Shown in pieces: positions 33,961 to 41,808 of a stretch of 64,000 bases of DNA. A program made the position numbers and the translations under genes. Location: assembly GCA_964651475.1 (NCBI GenBank), contig CAZYXV010000003.1, positions 1 through 64,000 of the forward strand, in the 5' to 3' direction. Source of the DNA: JBGSMF01 sp964651475 (GTDB lineage Bacteria > Chloroflexota > Anaerolineae > Fen-1058). The notes beneath the pieces were generated by a model, which was not told the DNA's origin, ran no database searches, and worked only from the letters and a program-made list of their open reading frames with translations. Positions within the stretch are counted from its first letter, which is position 1; every line of letters starts with the position of its first letter.

Positions 33961-35880
33961 ATGCCATTGCCACCTTATCTTCAACACTTTACCGACCGGC
34001 AGGACCAAATTGCCGCGTTTGACGCATTGTGGCCCGGCGACGGGCGCTGGATCCTGGCGCTTTCCGGCGTTTCGGGCAACGGCAAATCCACACTCATCAA
34101 CTGGTTGATCGAAGCGCGCTGCAAGGAGGGGGACTGGGCGTGGGAAAAGGTGGACTTTTACCTCGCCCCACCCCTCGAGGCCGTGCCGCGCGCGCTGGCG
34201 GCGCTGGCGGGGAGCCATGCCACCGCTTCTTTCGAGCAGGCCGCCGCGCGCGCCAGGGAACGCTACGACGCCGCGATTGACGAAATTAACCGCGCCCGCG
34301 CCGCGCGCGCCTTTGCGCCCAGCATCACACAAACTGCAGCAAATGGTGGAAACATCGAGCACAGCCCGCCCACCATAGACGCCCGCTCGGTTGAAGAATT
34401 GCGCACACTCTATGCGCCCCACCAGGAGCGCCTGGAAAATGACCTGGCGCGCGCCGCGCTCGAGGCGCTGTCCGCGCTGGGCGCGCGCCGCGCCGTTCTT
34501 TTCCTGGATACTTACGAACGCTTTGCCGAGGCCAGCCCGCCGCAAGCGATAGGCCGCCTGTGGCAATTTTTGCACGAGGCCGCCGGGCGCGCGCGCGGCC
34601 TGCGCATTATTGTAGGAGGTCGGCAAGACCTGCCCTATCCCCCCCTGCGCGACGTCACATGCTGGCAGCGCCTGGGCGAATTTACAGAGCAGGACTGTGA
34701 CACCTTCTTGCGCGAGTATGGCGTGGACGACGCCGCGCTGCGCCGCGAAACGTTTGCACTGTTCAAGGGTCACCCCCTCACCACCCGCATGATGGCCGAA
34801 GCTTTTGAGGACGCTCGCCAGGCCGGGCAGCTCATTCGCCGCGACGACTTGCGTCAGGCGGCGCTGGCCCGCTCGCACGACGAATGGCTGTATGGCCTCG
34901 TTCTCCAACACCTGCCCGAGCCGCTTGCCCGCGCCGCCAAGTACGGCCCGCTCTTGCGCCGCTTTACGCCTGAAACGCTCAACGCGGCGTTGGATCAAAA
35001 ACTCGACGAAGCCAGTTTTAACCGCCTGGTCACGCGCGCCTTTGTCAAGCCGCTTGGACCCGGGCAATATGCCTTTCACGAAACCGTCCGCCGCGTCCAG
35101 ATTGAATTCCTGTGCGGCGCAGACGACGCCCAGGCGCAGGCCGTCCGCCATCGCGCCATCCTGAATGCCCAAAGCGGGCGCGACCCCGACGCCAGGCGCG
35201 ACGTGCTATATCACCGCTGTTTCAATAATCCGGCCGGGCAATTCGACGCCTGGCGCAAGGCCGTAGACCTGGCCGCCTTTGTCTTTGACCACGTGTGGTG
35301 GAATGAATTATTGGACGTCATGCAAACGCCGCCCATCCACCGGCAATTGAATGACCAACAGCAAGCCGACGTGGCTTACCGGCGCGGGCGCTGGCACTAT
35401 TACCACGACGGGTGGGACGACGCCCTGACCGCCTACGCCGCAGCCGGACCGCTCTATCACGCCGCTCGTGATGTTTCGGGCGAAGCCAACGTGCTGCAAG
35501 CCATCGGCGACGTGCAAAATTTCCGTAAGGAAATGGACGCCGCACTCCGCAGCTACGGCCAAGCCCTCGAGCTCTTCCGCGCCGTCGGGGACCGCCTGGG
35601 CGAAGCCAACGTCATCATGTCTCGAGCGGATGTGTTGGATGGGCAGGGACAAACAGAGCAAGCGTTAGCCGACTATGAGCAGGCCATGCAACTTTATCGG
35701 GCTATTGGCGACCCATACAGCGTGGCGCGCGCCCTGTATTATCTGGGACAACTGCATCTTCGCCACAACAACATCGCCCCGGCTCGCGCCGCCTTTGAAC
35801 AAGCCGTCGCCATTTTTAACGCGCGCGGCCTGCCGGACATTGCCGCCATCGTCCAGCGCGCGTTGGATGGCCTGTCGTAG
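33961..35880 (+). CDS. STAND-type ATPase with C-terminal TPR repeats
   Basis: 639 aa. Residues 5-25 resemble the FTDRQDQI start of STAND ATPases. Walker A is SGVSGNGKST (Lys42), Walker B AVLFLDTYERF (about 178-188), then RIIVGGRQDLPY as the sensor region and FKGHPLTTRMMAE. The C-terminal third has TPRs (RGRWHYYHDGWDDALTAYA, ALRSYGQALELFRAVGD, ALADYEQAMQLYRAIGD). Residues 122-140 carry the motif shared with the small TM protein 218 nt upstream. No effector domain is visible, so the effector could be supplied in trans. Its TAG stop is part of a REP-like palindrome. No obvious ribosome site apart from a weak GGAG. Confidence 0.85.
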   Translation: MPLPPYLQHFTDRQDQIAAFDALWPGDGRWILALSGVSGNGKSTLINWLIEARCKEGDWAWEKVDFYLAPPLEAVPRALAALAGSHATASFEQAAARARERYDAAIDEINRARAARAFAPSITQTAANGGNIEHSPPTIDARSVEELRTLYAPHQERLENDLARAALEALSALGARRAVLFLDTYERFAEASPPQAIGRLWQFLHEAAGRARGLRIIVGGRQDLPYPPLRDVTCWQRLGEFTEQDCDTFLREYGVDDAALRRETFALFKGHPLTTRMMAEAFEDARQAGQLIRRDDLRQAALARSHDEWLYGLVLQHLPEPLARAAKYGPLLRRFTPETLNAALDQKLDEASFNRLVTRAFVKPLGPGQYAFHETVRRVQIEFLCGADDAQAQAVRHRAILNAQSGRDPDARRDVLYHRCFNNPAGQFDAWRKAVDLAAFVFDHVWWNELLDVMQTPPIHRQLNDQQQADVAYRRGRWHYYHDGWDDALTAYAAAGPLYHAARDVSGEANVLQAIGDVQNFRKEMDAALRSYGQALELFRAVGDRLGEANVIMSRADVLDGQGQTEQALADYEQAMQLYRAIGDPYSVARALYYLGQLHLRHNNIAPARAAFEQAVAIFNARGLPDIAAIVQRALDGLS

Positions 35881-35938
35881 GAGCGCCTTCCAGGCGCGAC
35901 CGCGCCCGGAGGCATCGCGCCCGGAGGGCGCTCCTACG
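35876..35938. repeat. REP-like palindrome, copy 1, 5' of the RAYT gene
   Basis: CGTAGGAGCGCC at the left is inverted at the right as GGGCGCTCCTACG, with CAGGCGCGAC and two GCGCCCGGAGG units inside. The TAG at 35878-35880 ends the STAND-TPR gene. The second copy flanks the other side of the transposase gene. Confidence 0.9.
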
Positions 35939-35951
35939 TTGTGGGGATAAT

Positions 35952-36452
35952 ATGCCAAAAAAACCACATTCGTCTGACTTGCGCAAAGGGCGCATCTCGC
36001 TGCCCGGCGTGTGCTACTTTATCACGACGAATGTAAATGACAAACGTTTCCTCATCCCGTTCCCAGATGGCGCCGAGTTTGTTATTGGATCATTGAGATG
36101 GCTGAGGGGCAATAAGCGCGTCTGGCTTGGGGGCTACGTGGTGATGGACAATCACGTCCACTTTCTGATCGTTTTGCGCGAAGGGTATGCGCTCGCCGGC
36201 ATCTTGGGTAGTTTCAAGACCTATACTGCCGCGCGCGTCAATCAACTATTAAAACGCGCGGGCATATTCTGGCAAGAGGGGTATTACGACCATGCCGTTC
36301 GCGACGATGCTGACTTTTGGGGCTGCCTGGAATATATGCATGCCAATCCGGTAAAACGCGGGCTGGTGGAGCGCCCGGAGGAGTATGCGTATTCCACCGC
36401 GCACCCTTTGCGCGCAGGCGATATTGATTGGAATGCGTTAGGATACTCGTAG
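35952..36452 (+). CDS. REP-associated tyrosine transposase (RAYT, Y1_Tnp family)
   Basis: 166 aa. HUH motif His68-Val-His70 in MDNHVHFLIVL. Candidate catalytic Tyr112 in FWQEGYYDHAVR. The family tail YMHANPVKRGLVERPEEYAYST is present. RAYTs cut and join single-stranded DNA at REP hairpins and are domesticated rather than self-mobile. The two flanking palindromes share the same sequence, as expected for its substrate. The gene ends with TCG-TAG inside copy 2, exactly as the upstream gene ends inside copy 1. Confidence 0.92.
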   Translation: MPKKPHSSDLRKGRISLPGVCYFITTNVNDKRFLIPFPDGAEFVIGSLRWLRGNKRVWLGGYVVMDNHVHFLIVLREGYALAGILGSFKTYTAARVNQLLKRAGIFWQEGYYDHAVRDDADFWGCLEYMHANPVKRGLVERPEEYAYSTAHPLRAGDIDWNALGYS

Positions 36453-36515
36453 GAGCGCCTTCCAGGCGCGACCATCATCACGCCCGGAGGCATCGCGCCC
36501 GGAGGGCGCTCCTAC
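36448..36515. repeat. REP-like palindrome, copy 2, 3' of the RAYT gene
   Basis: Same as copy 1 (CGTAGGAGCGCCTTCCAGG ... GGAGGGCGCTCCTAC) with an ATCATCA insertion after CGCGACC. It supplies the TAG stop of the RAYT gene at 36450-36452. Confidence 0.9.
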
Positions 36516-36537
36516 AAACGGGAATTATGACACGATA

Positions 36538-36558
36538 CGCATCACGTTTCACGTACAA
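36538..36558. repeat. short heptanucleotide run before mtnP
   Basis: CGCATCA, CGTTTCA, CGTACAA, ending at the AAGGAG ribosome site of the MTA phosphorylase gene. Confidence 0.7.
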
Positions 36559-36569
36559 GGAGTATTCAA

Positions 36570-37511
36570 ATGACAAAACTTGAACCCATCAGATTCGCCG
36601 TCATTGGCGGCAGCGGCGTGTACAACATTGAAGCGCTGACCGACGTGAAGGAGATGAAAATCAAGACGCCATTCGGCAGCCCGTCCGACGCCATCATTAT
36701 TGGGACGCTGGCGGGGCAGCGCGTGGCCTTTTTGCCGCGGCACGGGCGCGGGCACCGCCTCCTGCCCACAGAGGTCAACAGCCGCGCCAACATTTACGCG
36801 CTCAAGACGCTGGGCGTGGAGCGCGTGCTTTCGATCAGCGCGTGCGGCAGCCTGCGCGAGGATTTCAAGCCGCGCGACATTGTGACGCCGGACCAACTCT
36901 ACGACCACACCAAGCTGCGCGCGGGCTATACATTTTTCGGGCGCGGGCTGGTGGCGCACATTTCGTTCGCGCACCCGTTCTGCGCCGATTTCAGCCGCCG
37001 CGTGGCGCAGGCGGCGCGAGCCGCGGGCGCTCCCACCGTCCACGAAGGCGGGACATTTATCACCATGGAAGGCCCGCGCTTTTCGACCAAGGCCGAAAGC
37101 GCCGTGTATCGCCAACTGGGTTTTGACATTATCGGCATGACGGCCGCGCCAGAAGCGCAGTTGGCGCGCGAGGCCGAGATGTGCTACGCGGTGCTGGCGC
37201 ACGTCACGGATTACGATTGCTGGCACGAGACGGAAGAGATTGTCAACGTGGCCATGCTCATCGAGAACCTCAACGCCAACGCCGCGCTGACCAAGCAAGC
37301 AGTGGAAAAGCTGGCCGGCGCGCTGGCGGGCGTGGAGCGCGCGTGCGAATGTAAGGACGCGCTGGCCACCGCGCTCATCACCCAACGCGAGCGGGTTCCC
37401 GAAAGACTCAAGCGAGAACTGGCGCCCATCATTGGCAAGTACCTGCCGCCTCAAAAGCGCGCTTCCGCGCCCAAGAAAAAGCCGGACGTTTCGGAAGGAA
37501 AGCGCCACTAA
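36570..37511 (+). CDS. mtnP: S-methyl-5'-thioadenosine phosphorylase
   Basis: 313 aa. It converts methylthioadenosine and phosphate to adenine and 5-methylthioribose-1-phosphate in methionine salvage. Family features: FAVIGGSGVYNIE, FLPRHGRGHRLLPTEVNSRANI, ISACGSLREDFKPRD, and the substrate loop TFITMEGPRFSTKAES, then GMTAAPEAQLAREAEMCYA (Thr at the base site rather than the Asn typical of purine nucleosidases). The C-terminal 30 residues are a Lys/Arg/Pro-rich extension. Strong AAGGAG site. No other salvage genes nearby. Confidence 0.92.
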   Translation: MTKLEPIRFAVIGGSGVYNIEALTDVKEMKIKTPFGSPSDAIIIGTLAGQRVAFLPRHGRGHRLLPTEVNSRANIYALKTLGVERVLSISACGSLREDFKPRDIVTPDQLYDHTKLRAGYTFFGRGLVAHISFAHPFCADFSRRVAQAARAAGAPTVHEGGTFITMEGPRFSTKAESAVYRQLGFDIIGMTAAPEAQLAREAEMCYAVLAHVTDYDCWHETEEIVNVAMLIENLNANAALTKQAVEKLAGALAGVERACECKDALATALITQRERVPERLKRELAPIIGKYLPPQKRASAPKKKPDVSEGKRH

Positions 37512-37516
37512 ACTGA

Positions 37517-37526
37517 TATTGAATTG
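37517..37526. repeat. left copy of a 10-bp direct repeat, TATTGAATTG
   Basis: The same 10 bp recur at 37636-37645, bracketing the inverted-repeat element between them. This looks like a target-site duplication. Confidence 0.7.
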
Positions 37527-37635
37527 GGTGTGACCAAAATCAGTTGGTCGCCTACGTAGGGGCAGGGCTTGCCCCTGCCCAAGGCGTGCAACCGCAAGGG
37601 TTGCCCCTACACCTCAACCAGAATTGGTCACGCCC
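37527..37635. mobile_element. 109-bp MITE-like element between mtnP and the FtsW/RodA gene
   Basis: It begins GGTGTGACCAA and ends TTGGTCACGCC, so the ends are imperfect inverted repeats (GGYGTGACCAA). The interior carries TAGGGGCAGGGCTTGCCCC and GGTTGCCCCTA palindromes, the same core as the element at 30037-30154. Flanked by the 10-bp repeat TATTGAATTG on both sides. No coding capacity. Confidence 0.75.
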
Positions 37636-37694
37636 TATTGAATTGAGGGGTTTATAGTTGCCGCTTCAACGGCGCTAAAGCGCCTACTACGAAC

Positions 37695-39038
37695 ATGTCA
37701 TCCCTGCAAACAAGCCATAGCAATACCACCCGCCCCATGCGCGCGGTTCTGCCGCTCAACGCGCCGCTGATCGAGCGGCTGTTGTTGGCGCTGGCCGGGC
37801 TGTTTGTGGGAATGGGACTGTTTCAACTGGCGTGGGTCAGAGCGCTGGCGCAAGGCCGCCCGCTTTCTGAGCGATGGGCGGAGGTGATGGTTCCGCTGCT
37901 GGTGTGGGCGGCGAGCTTTGGCGTGGCGCACGCGGCGCTTGGCCGCCGCCTGCGCGGCCACGATCCCGTCTTGTTGCCCGTGGCGGCGCTGCTGGCCGGC
38001 TGGGGGTTGATAGAGGTGGCGCGCCTGGCGCCCATGTTCGCGTGGCGGCAAATTTTCTGGCTGCCGATTTCTGTGGCGGCGCTGCTGGCCGTGGCGGCGG
38101 CGCCCTCCGACCTGCGCTGGCTGCGCCGCTACAAATACACCTGGCTGCTGGCAGGGCTGGCGCTCTTGTTCGCCACCATCGTGATGGGCGTGAATCCTTC
38201 CGGGCAAGGCGAGCGATTGTGGTTGGGGTTGGGCGGCGTGTATTTTCAGCCTTCGGAATTGCTCAAGCTGCTCATGGTCGTCTTTGCGGCGGCGTACCTG
38301 GCCGAAAAGCACGACTTGTTAATGATCGCCGGGCCGCAACTGGGCAAGTGGCGCTTGCCGGCGCCGCCTTATCTGCTGCCGCTGCTGGCCATGTGGGCGC
38401 TGGCGATGGGCTTGCTGGCCTGGCAGCGCGACCTGGGCGCGGCGGTGTTGTTCTTTTTCACGTTTTTGGGGATGTTGTATCTGGCCGGCGGACAGTGGGG
38501 CTATTTGGCGGCGGGGAGCGCCTTGTTTGCGGCCGGCGCCGGCGCGGCCTATTACGCGATTGACCGGGTGGCGCTGCGCGTGGATGCCTGGTGGAATCCG
38601 TGGCCGGATGCTTCGGGGCGCTCGTACCAGATTGTCCAATCGCTGCTGGCGTTCGCGTCCGGCGGCCTGCTGGGGCAGGGCCTGGGCCAGGGCGCGCCCA
38701 CCGTGATCCCCGTCGTCCACAGCGATTTTGTGTTCGCGGCCATCGGCGAAGAGTTTGGGCTGTTGGGGACGCTGGGACTGCTCGTGTGCGTGGCGGCGCT
38801 GGTGGCGCGCGGGTTCCGCGCGGCCATTCGCGCGCGCGCTCCATTCGATCAATTGTTGGCGGCGGGACTGGCCCTGCTGATGGGACTCCAGGCGTGGGTC
38901 ATCATGGGCGGGAACGTCAAGCTCATTCCACTCACCGGCGTGACGCTGCCTTTTGTCAGTTACGGGGGCAGCTCGCTATTGAGCAGTTTTATCGCGTTGG
39001 GATTGATTCTGCACGTGACGGCCAAGTCAAACGGTTGA
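37695..39038 (+). CDS. FtsW/RodA/SpoVE-family SEDS glycosyltransferase
   Basis: 447 aa with about 12 membrane helices. SEDS proteins polymerise lipid II into glycan strands for division or elongation. Family features: NPSGQGERLWLGLGGVYFQPSE, LLKLLMVVFAAAYLA, LAWQRDLGAAVLFF, the large loop with YQIVQSLLAFASGGLLGQGL and VHSDFVFAAIGEEFG, and the final GGNVKLIPLTGVTLPFVSYG. Whether it is FtsW or RodA cannot be decided; no class-B PBP is adjacent. ATG 37695 lacks a ribosome site; ATG 37737 is an alternative. The preceding 180 nt hold a MITE. Confidence 0.93.
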   Translation: MSSLQTSHSNTTRPMRAVLPLNAPLIERLLLALAGLFVGMGLFQLAWVRALAQGRPLSERWAEVMVPLLVWAASFGVAHAALGRRLRGHDPVLLPVAALLAGWGLIEVARLAPMFAWRQIFWLPISVAALLAVAAAPSDLRWLRRYKYTWLLAGLALLFATIVMGVNPSGQGERLWLGLGGVYFQPSELLKLLMVVFAAAYLAEKHDLLMIAGPQLGKWRLPAPPYLLPLLAMWALAMGLLAWQRDLGAAVLFFFTFLGMLYLAGGQWGYLAAGSALFAAGAGAAYYAIDRVALRVDAWWNPWPDASGRSYQIVQSLLAFASGGLLGQGLGQGAPTVIPVVHSDFVFAAIGEEFGLLGTLGLLVCVAALVARGFRAAIRARAPFDQLLAAGLALLMGLQAWVIMGGNVKLIPLTGVTLPFVSYGGSSLLSSFIALGLILHVTAKSNG

Positions 39039-39065
39039 GATACATTACACGCGCGGGAGGCGCAC

Positions 39066-39683
39066 TTGCACAAAGAACGTTGGCTGGCAAACAAAGTCAT
39101 GCGCTTGATGCTGGAGGCGGCCCGAGATGTCCTCCGCCCTCACGGCCTCAACGCCGTTTTGAGCAGGGAGCCACTGGTCCATTATATCGGCGCAGACATT
39201 CCAGATAACAACCTGCTGGAAATACCGGGCGAGGACCTGGCGGCGCTGATGCAGGGCATCTTGACGGTCTATGGCGAAAAAAACGCGCAGCGCCTGTTCT
39301 TGCACTGCGGCCACGCCCTGGCGCACAAGGCCGTGAATCGCCCGCTGGCTCGTTTTTTCAGGTTGATCTTGGGCCTGCTGCCGCCAGAGGAACGAGCCGA
39401 AGCGATTTTGCACATCCTGGTCCAAATCGCCGACCAGGCGCGCGGCGAGACGCTCCACACCCTCGCCGACGACGGAGAGGCTTTTATCCTGGAGTGGGGA
39501 GATTGCCTGCACTGCCAAAATACCATCGCACACCAGCCCCTGTGCGCCGTCATCACGGGCATCATTGAAGAACTGCTCGCCTGGGGCGTGAACCGGCAAT
39601 TTCAAGTCAGCGAGGTCGAATGTCGGGCGACGGGCGGGGACGTTTGCCGCTTTAGAGTTTCCAAACAAGGAGAAAGCACATGA
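39066..39683 (+). CDS. V4R-domain protein (4-vinyl reductase-like)
   Basis: 205 aa. The C-terminal half has the V4R small-molecule-binding pattern, with a Cys-containing strand: FILEWGDCLHCQNT, VITGIIEELLAWGVNRQF and SEVECRATGGDVCRFRV. V4R domains occur in bacteriochlorophyll biosynthesis and in signalling proteins with hydrocarbon ligands. Here the TTG start with a GGAGG site and the 4-nt overlap with the following GlcD-like gene suggest a regulatory or sensory role for the oxidase operon. That role is inference. Confidence 0.7.
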   Translation: MHKERWLANKVMRLMLEAARDVLRPHGLNAVLSREPLVHYIGADIPDNNLLEIPGEDLAALMQGILTVYGEKNAQRLFLHCGHALAHKAVNRPLARFFRLILGLLPPEERAEAILHILVQIADQARGETLHTLADDGEAFILEWGDCLHCQNTIAHQPLCAVITGIIEELLAWGVNRQFQVSEVECRATGGDVCRFRVSKQGEST

Positions 39684-41119
39684 CTCACGATTCCACACCT
39701 TCCGGGTATCAACCCGTCACGCCGGCCATCGCCGCGCAACTGCGGGCGATAGTGGGCGAGCCGCACGTCATCTACGGCGAGCCGGAGCGCATGCAAGATT
39801 ACGCGCACGACGAAGTGCCCGGCCAGGAGTACGCTCACATGCCCGAAGTGGTGGTCAAGCCGTCCAGCGCGGCTCACGTCAGCCAGATTATGCAACTGGC
39901 AAACCGCGAGCGCGTCCCCGTCACGCCGCGCGGGGCCGGCTCGGGGCTTTCGGGCGGCGCGGTGCCGATCTATGGCGGCGTCTTGCTTTCGATGGAGCGC
40001 ATGAACCACATTCTCGAAATTGACCGCGAGAACATGGTGGCCGTGGTCGAACCCGGCGTGGTGACGAACGACATCAACGAGGCCGTCAAAGAGTTTGGCC
40101 TGTTCTACGCCGGTTACCCCATGAGCACCGAGATGTGCTTCATCGGCGGCAACGTGGCCGAAAACGCCGGGGGCGGGCGCGCCATCAAGTACGGCGTCAC
40201 CAGCCGTTACGTGTTGGGGCTGGAAGTGGTGCTGCCCACTGGCGAGATTGTGCGCGTGGGCGGCAAGCGCGTCAAGGACGTGACGGGTTACGACCTGGTG
40301 CACCTCCTGGTCGGCTCGGAAGGGACGCTTGGGATTTTCACCCAGATCATTCTGCGGCTCATCCCCTTGCCGGCCGCCCGCGTCGTCTTGCTGATGCCGT
40401 TCGCGGATCTCTCCGCGGCGATTGCCGCCGTGCCGCGCCTCATCACGCACAGCCGCGTCATCCCCTCCGCCGTCGAGTTTATGGATCGCCTGTCCACACA
40501 GGCCGCCTACGATTACGTTGGCGAGCAGCCGCCGTGTCCTGACATTGGCGCGATGCTCCTCATCGAGCTGGACGGCAGCGCGCGCGAGCAGGTGCAAGCC
40601 GATTGCGACGCCATTGTTGACGTGTGCATGGAAGCCGGGGCGATGGACGTGTACGTGGGCAACACGCCCGCGCTGGAAAAACGCATGTGGAAGCCGCGGC
40701 AGTCGGTGCTGGAGGCGCTCAAAGCCATTGACCCCGTGCAAAGCGCCGAAGACCTGGTGGTGCCCATGGCGCAGATCCCTCGCCTGGTATCCGAAGTAGA
40801 ACGGCTTGCCCAACGCCACAAGGTGACGATGCCGTGCTTCGGCCACGCCGGCGATGGCAACATTCACCTCGAGGTCATCAAGCATCCCGATACCTCTATG
40901 GAGGAATGGCACGCCACTCTGCCAACGATTTTAGGCGATTTGTACCAGGTGGTGGCCGGGCTGGGCGGGACCATCAGCGGCGAGCACGGCATCGGCTCCA
41001 AGCGAGCGCGCTATCTGCCGCTGGTTATGGATCCAACGCTCATCGCCCTCCAGCAGCGCATCAAGCAGGCCTTTGATCCGCTGCACATCTTGAACCCGGG
41101 CAAGATCTTTGCGTTTTGA
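39680..41119 (+). CDS. FAD-linked oxidase, GlcD/D-lactate dehydrogenase family (copy 1)
   Basis: 479 aa, PCMH/VAO-type flavoprotein oxidising 2-hydroxyacids such as glycolate or D-lactate. FAD-binding features: VTPRGAGSGLSGGAVPIYGG, MCFIGGNVAENAGGGRAIKYG, TGYDLVHLLVGSEGTLGIFT. C-terminal FAD-oxidase domain: CFGHAGDGNIHLEVI, GGTISGEHGIGSKRARYL, DPLHILNPGKIF. Translation is coupled to the V4R gene. Substrate is not decided by sequence; the LarA gene downstream favours lactate. Confidence 0.92.
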   Translation: MTHDSTPSGYQPVTPAIAAQLRAIVGEPHVIYGEPERMQDYAHDEVPGQEYAHMPEVVVKPSSAAHVSQIMQLANRERVPVTPRGAGSGLSGGAVPIYGGVLLSMERMNHILEIDRENMVAVVEPGVVTNDINEAVKEFGLFYAGYPMSTEMCFIGGNVAENAGGGRAIKYGVTSRYVLGLEVVLPTGEIVRVGGKRVKDVTGYDLVHLLVGSEGTLGIFTQIILRLIPLPAARVVLLMPFADLSAAIAAVPRLITHSRVIPSAVEFMDRLSTQAAYDYVGEQPPCPDIGAMLLIELDGSAREQVQADCDAIVDVCMEAGAMDVYVGNTPALEKRMWKPRQSVLEALKAIDPVQSAEDLVVPMAQIPRLVSEVERLAQRHKVTMPCFGHAGDGNIHLEVIKHPDTSMEEWHATLPTILGDLYQVVAGLGGTISGEHGIGSKRARYLPLVMDPTLIALQQRIKQAFDPLHILNPGKIFAF

Positions 41120-41208
41120 GCGAGCCGCCAGTATAATAGTCGGGTCACGCGCGTGTGGGGAAAGCGCGTGGCGTGGTCTATCCCCCATACACTGAAAGGA
41201 AGGTAAAA

Positions 41209-41787
41209 ATGGCAAAGAAAATCCTGATGCTCGTCGGCGATTTCGTCGAAGACTATGAAGTGATGGTGCCCTTCCAGGCATTGCAGATGGTGGGGCACAC
41301 CGTTCACGCCGTCTGCCCCGGCAAAAAAGGCGGCGAAAAGGTTCGCACCGCCGTCCACGATTTCGAGGGCGATCAGACCTACAGCGAAAAGCCCGGCCAC
41401 AACTTTGCGCTCAACGCCGCGTTCGACAACATCGAGCCGGAAAAGTACGACGCGCTGGTCATCCCCGGCGGGCGCGCGCCCGAATACATTCGCCTGGACG
41501 AGAAGGTAATTAAAATCGTGCAGCACTTTGCCCACGCCGGCAAGCCCATCGCCGCGATTTGCCACGGCGCGCAGGTGCTGGCCGCGGCGGGCGTGATCGC
41601 CGGCAAGAAATGCACGGCCTATCCGGCGGTTGGCCCGGACGTCAAGGCCGCCGGCGGCGAATGGGTGGCCGTGCCGGTAGACAAGGCGCTGGTGGATGGC
41701 AACCTGGTCACCGCGCCGGCCTGGCCGGCCCATCCCGAGTGGCTGGCCAAGTTCTTGCAAGTGCTTGGCACAAAGATCGAACTATAA
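41209..41787 (+). CDS. DJ-1/PfpI-family protein
   Basis: 192 aa. The nucleophile elbow AAICHGAQVLAAAG (Cys118) and an N-terminal Glu region (DFVEDYEVMVPFQAL) are those of the PfpI/YhbO branch, reported as protein deglycases, glyoxalases or stress proteases. The GGRAPEYIRLDEKV loop is also conserved in the group. The ATG has an AAGGAAGG site. It lies between two dehydrogenase genes, where handling of reactive carbonyls would make sense, but that is speculation. Confidence 0.88.
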   Translation: MAKKILMLVGDFVEDYEVMVPFQALQMVGHTVHAVCPGKKGGEKVRTAVHDFEGDQTYSEKPGHNFALNAAFDNIEPEKYDALVIPGGRAPEYIRLDEKVIKIVQHFAHAGKPIAAICHGAQVLAAAGVIAGKKCTAYPAVGPDVKAAGGEWVAVPVDKALVDGNLVTAPAWPAHPEWLAKFLQVLGTKIEL

Positions 41788-41808
41788 ATCATTTTAAGGA
41801 GAGCAACC

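Noticed and set aside
33934..35172. 412-codon minus-strand open frame opposite the STAND-TPR gene
   Set aside because: Shadow frame; the plus strand carries Walker A, Walker B and TPRs.
35952..36452. IS200/IS605 insertion sequence
   Set aside because: The protein is a Y1 HUH enzyme but has the RAYT tail, stands alone without tnpB, and is bracketed by REP-like palindromes rather than by IS ends.
39602..40912. 436-codon minus-strand open frame opposite the GlcD-like gene
   Set aside because: Shadow frame with a histidine- and arginine-rich composition; the plus strand has the FAD oxidase motifs.
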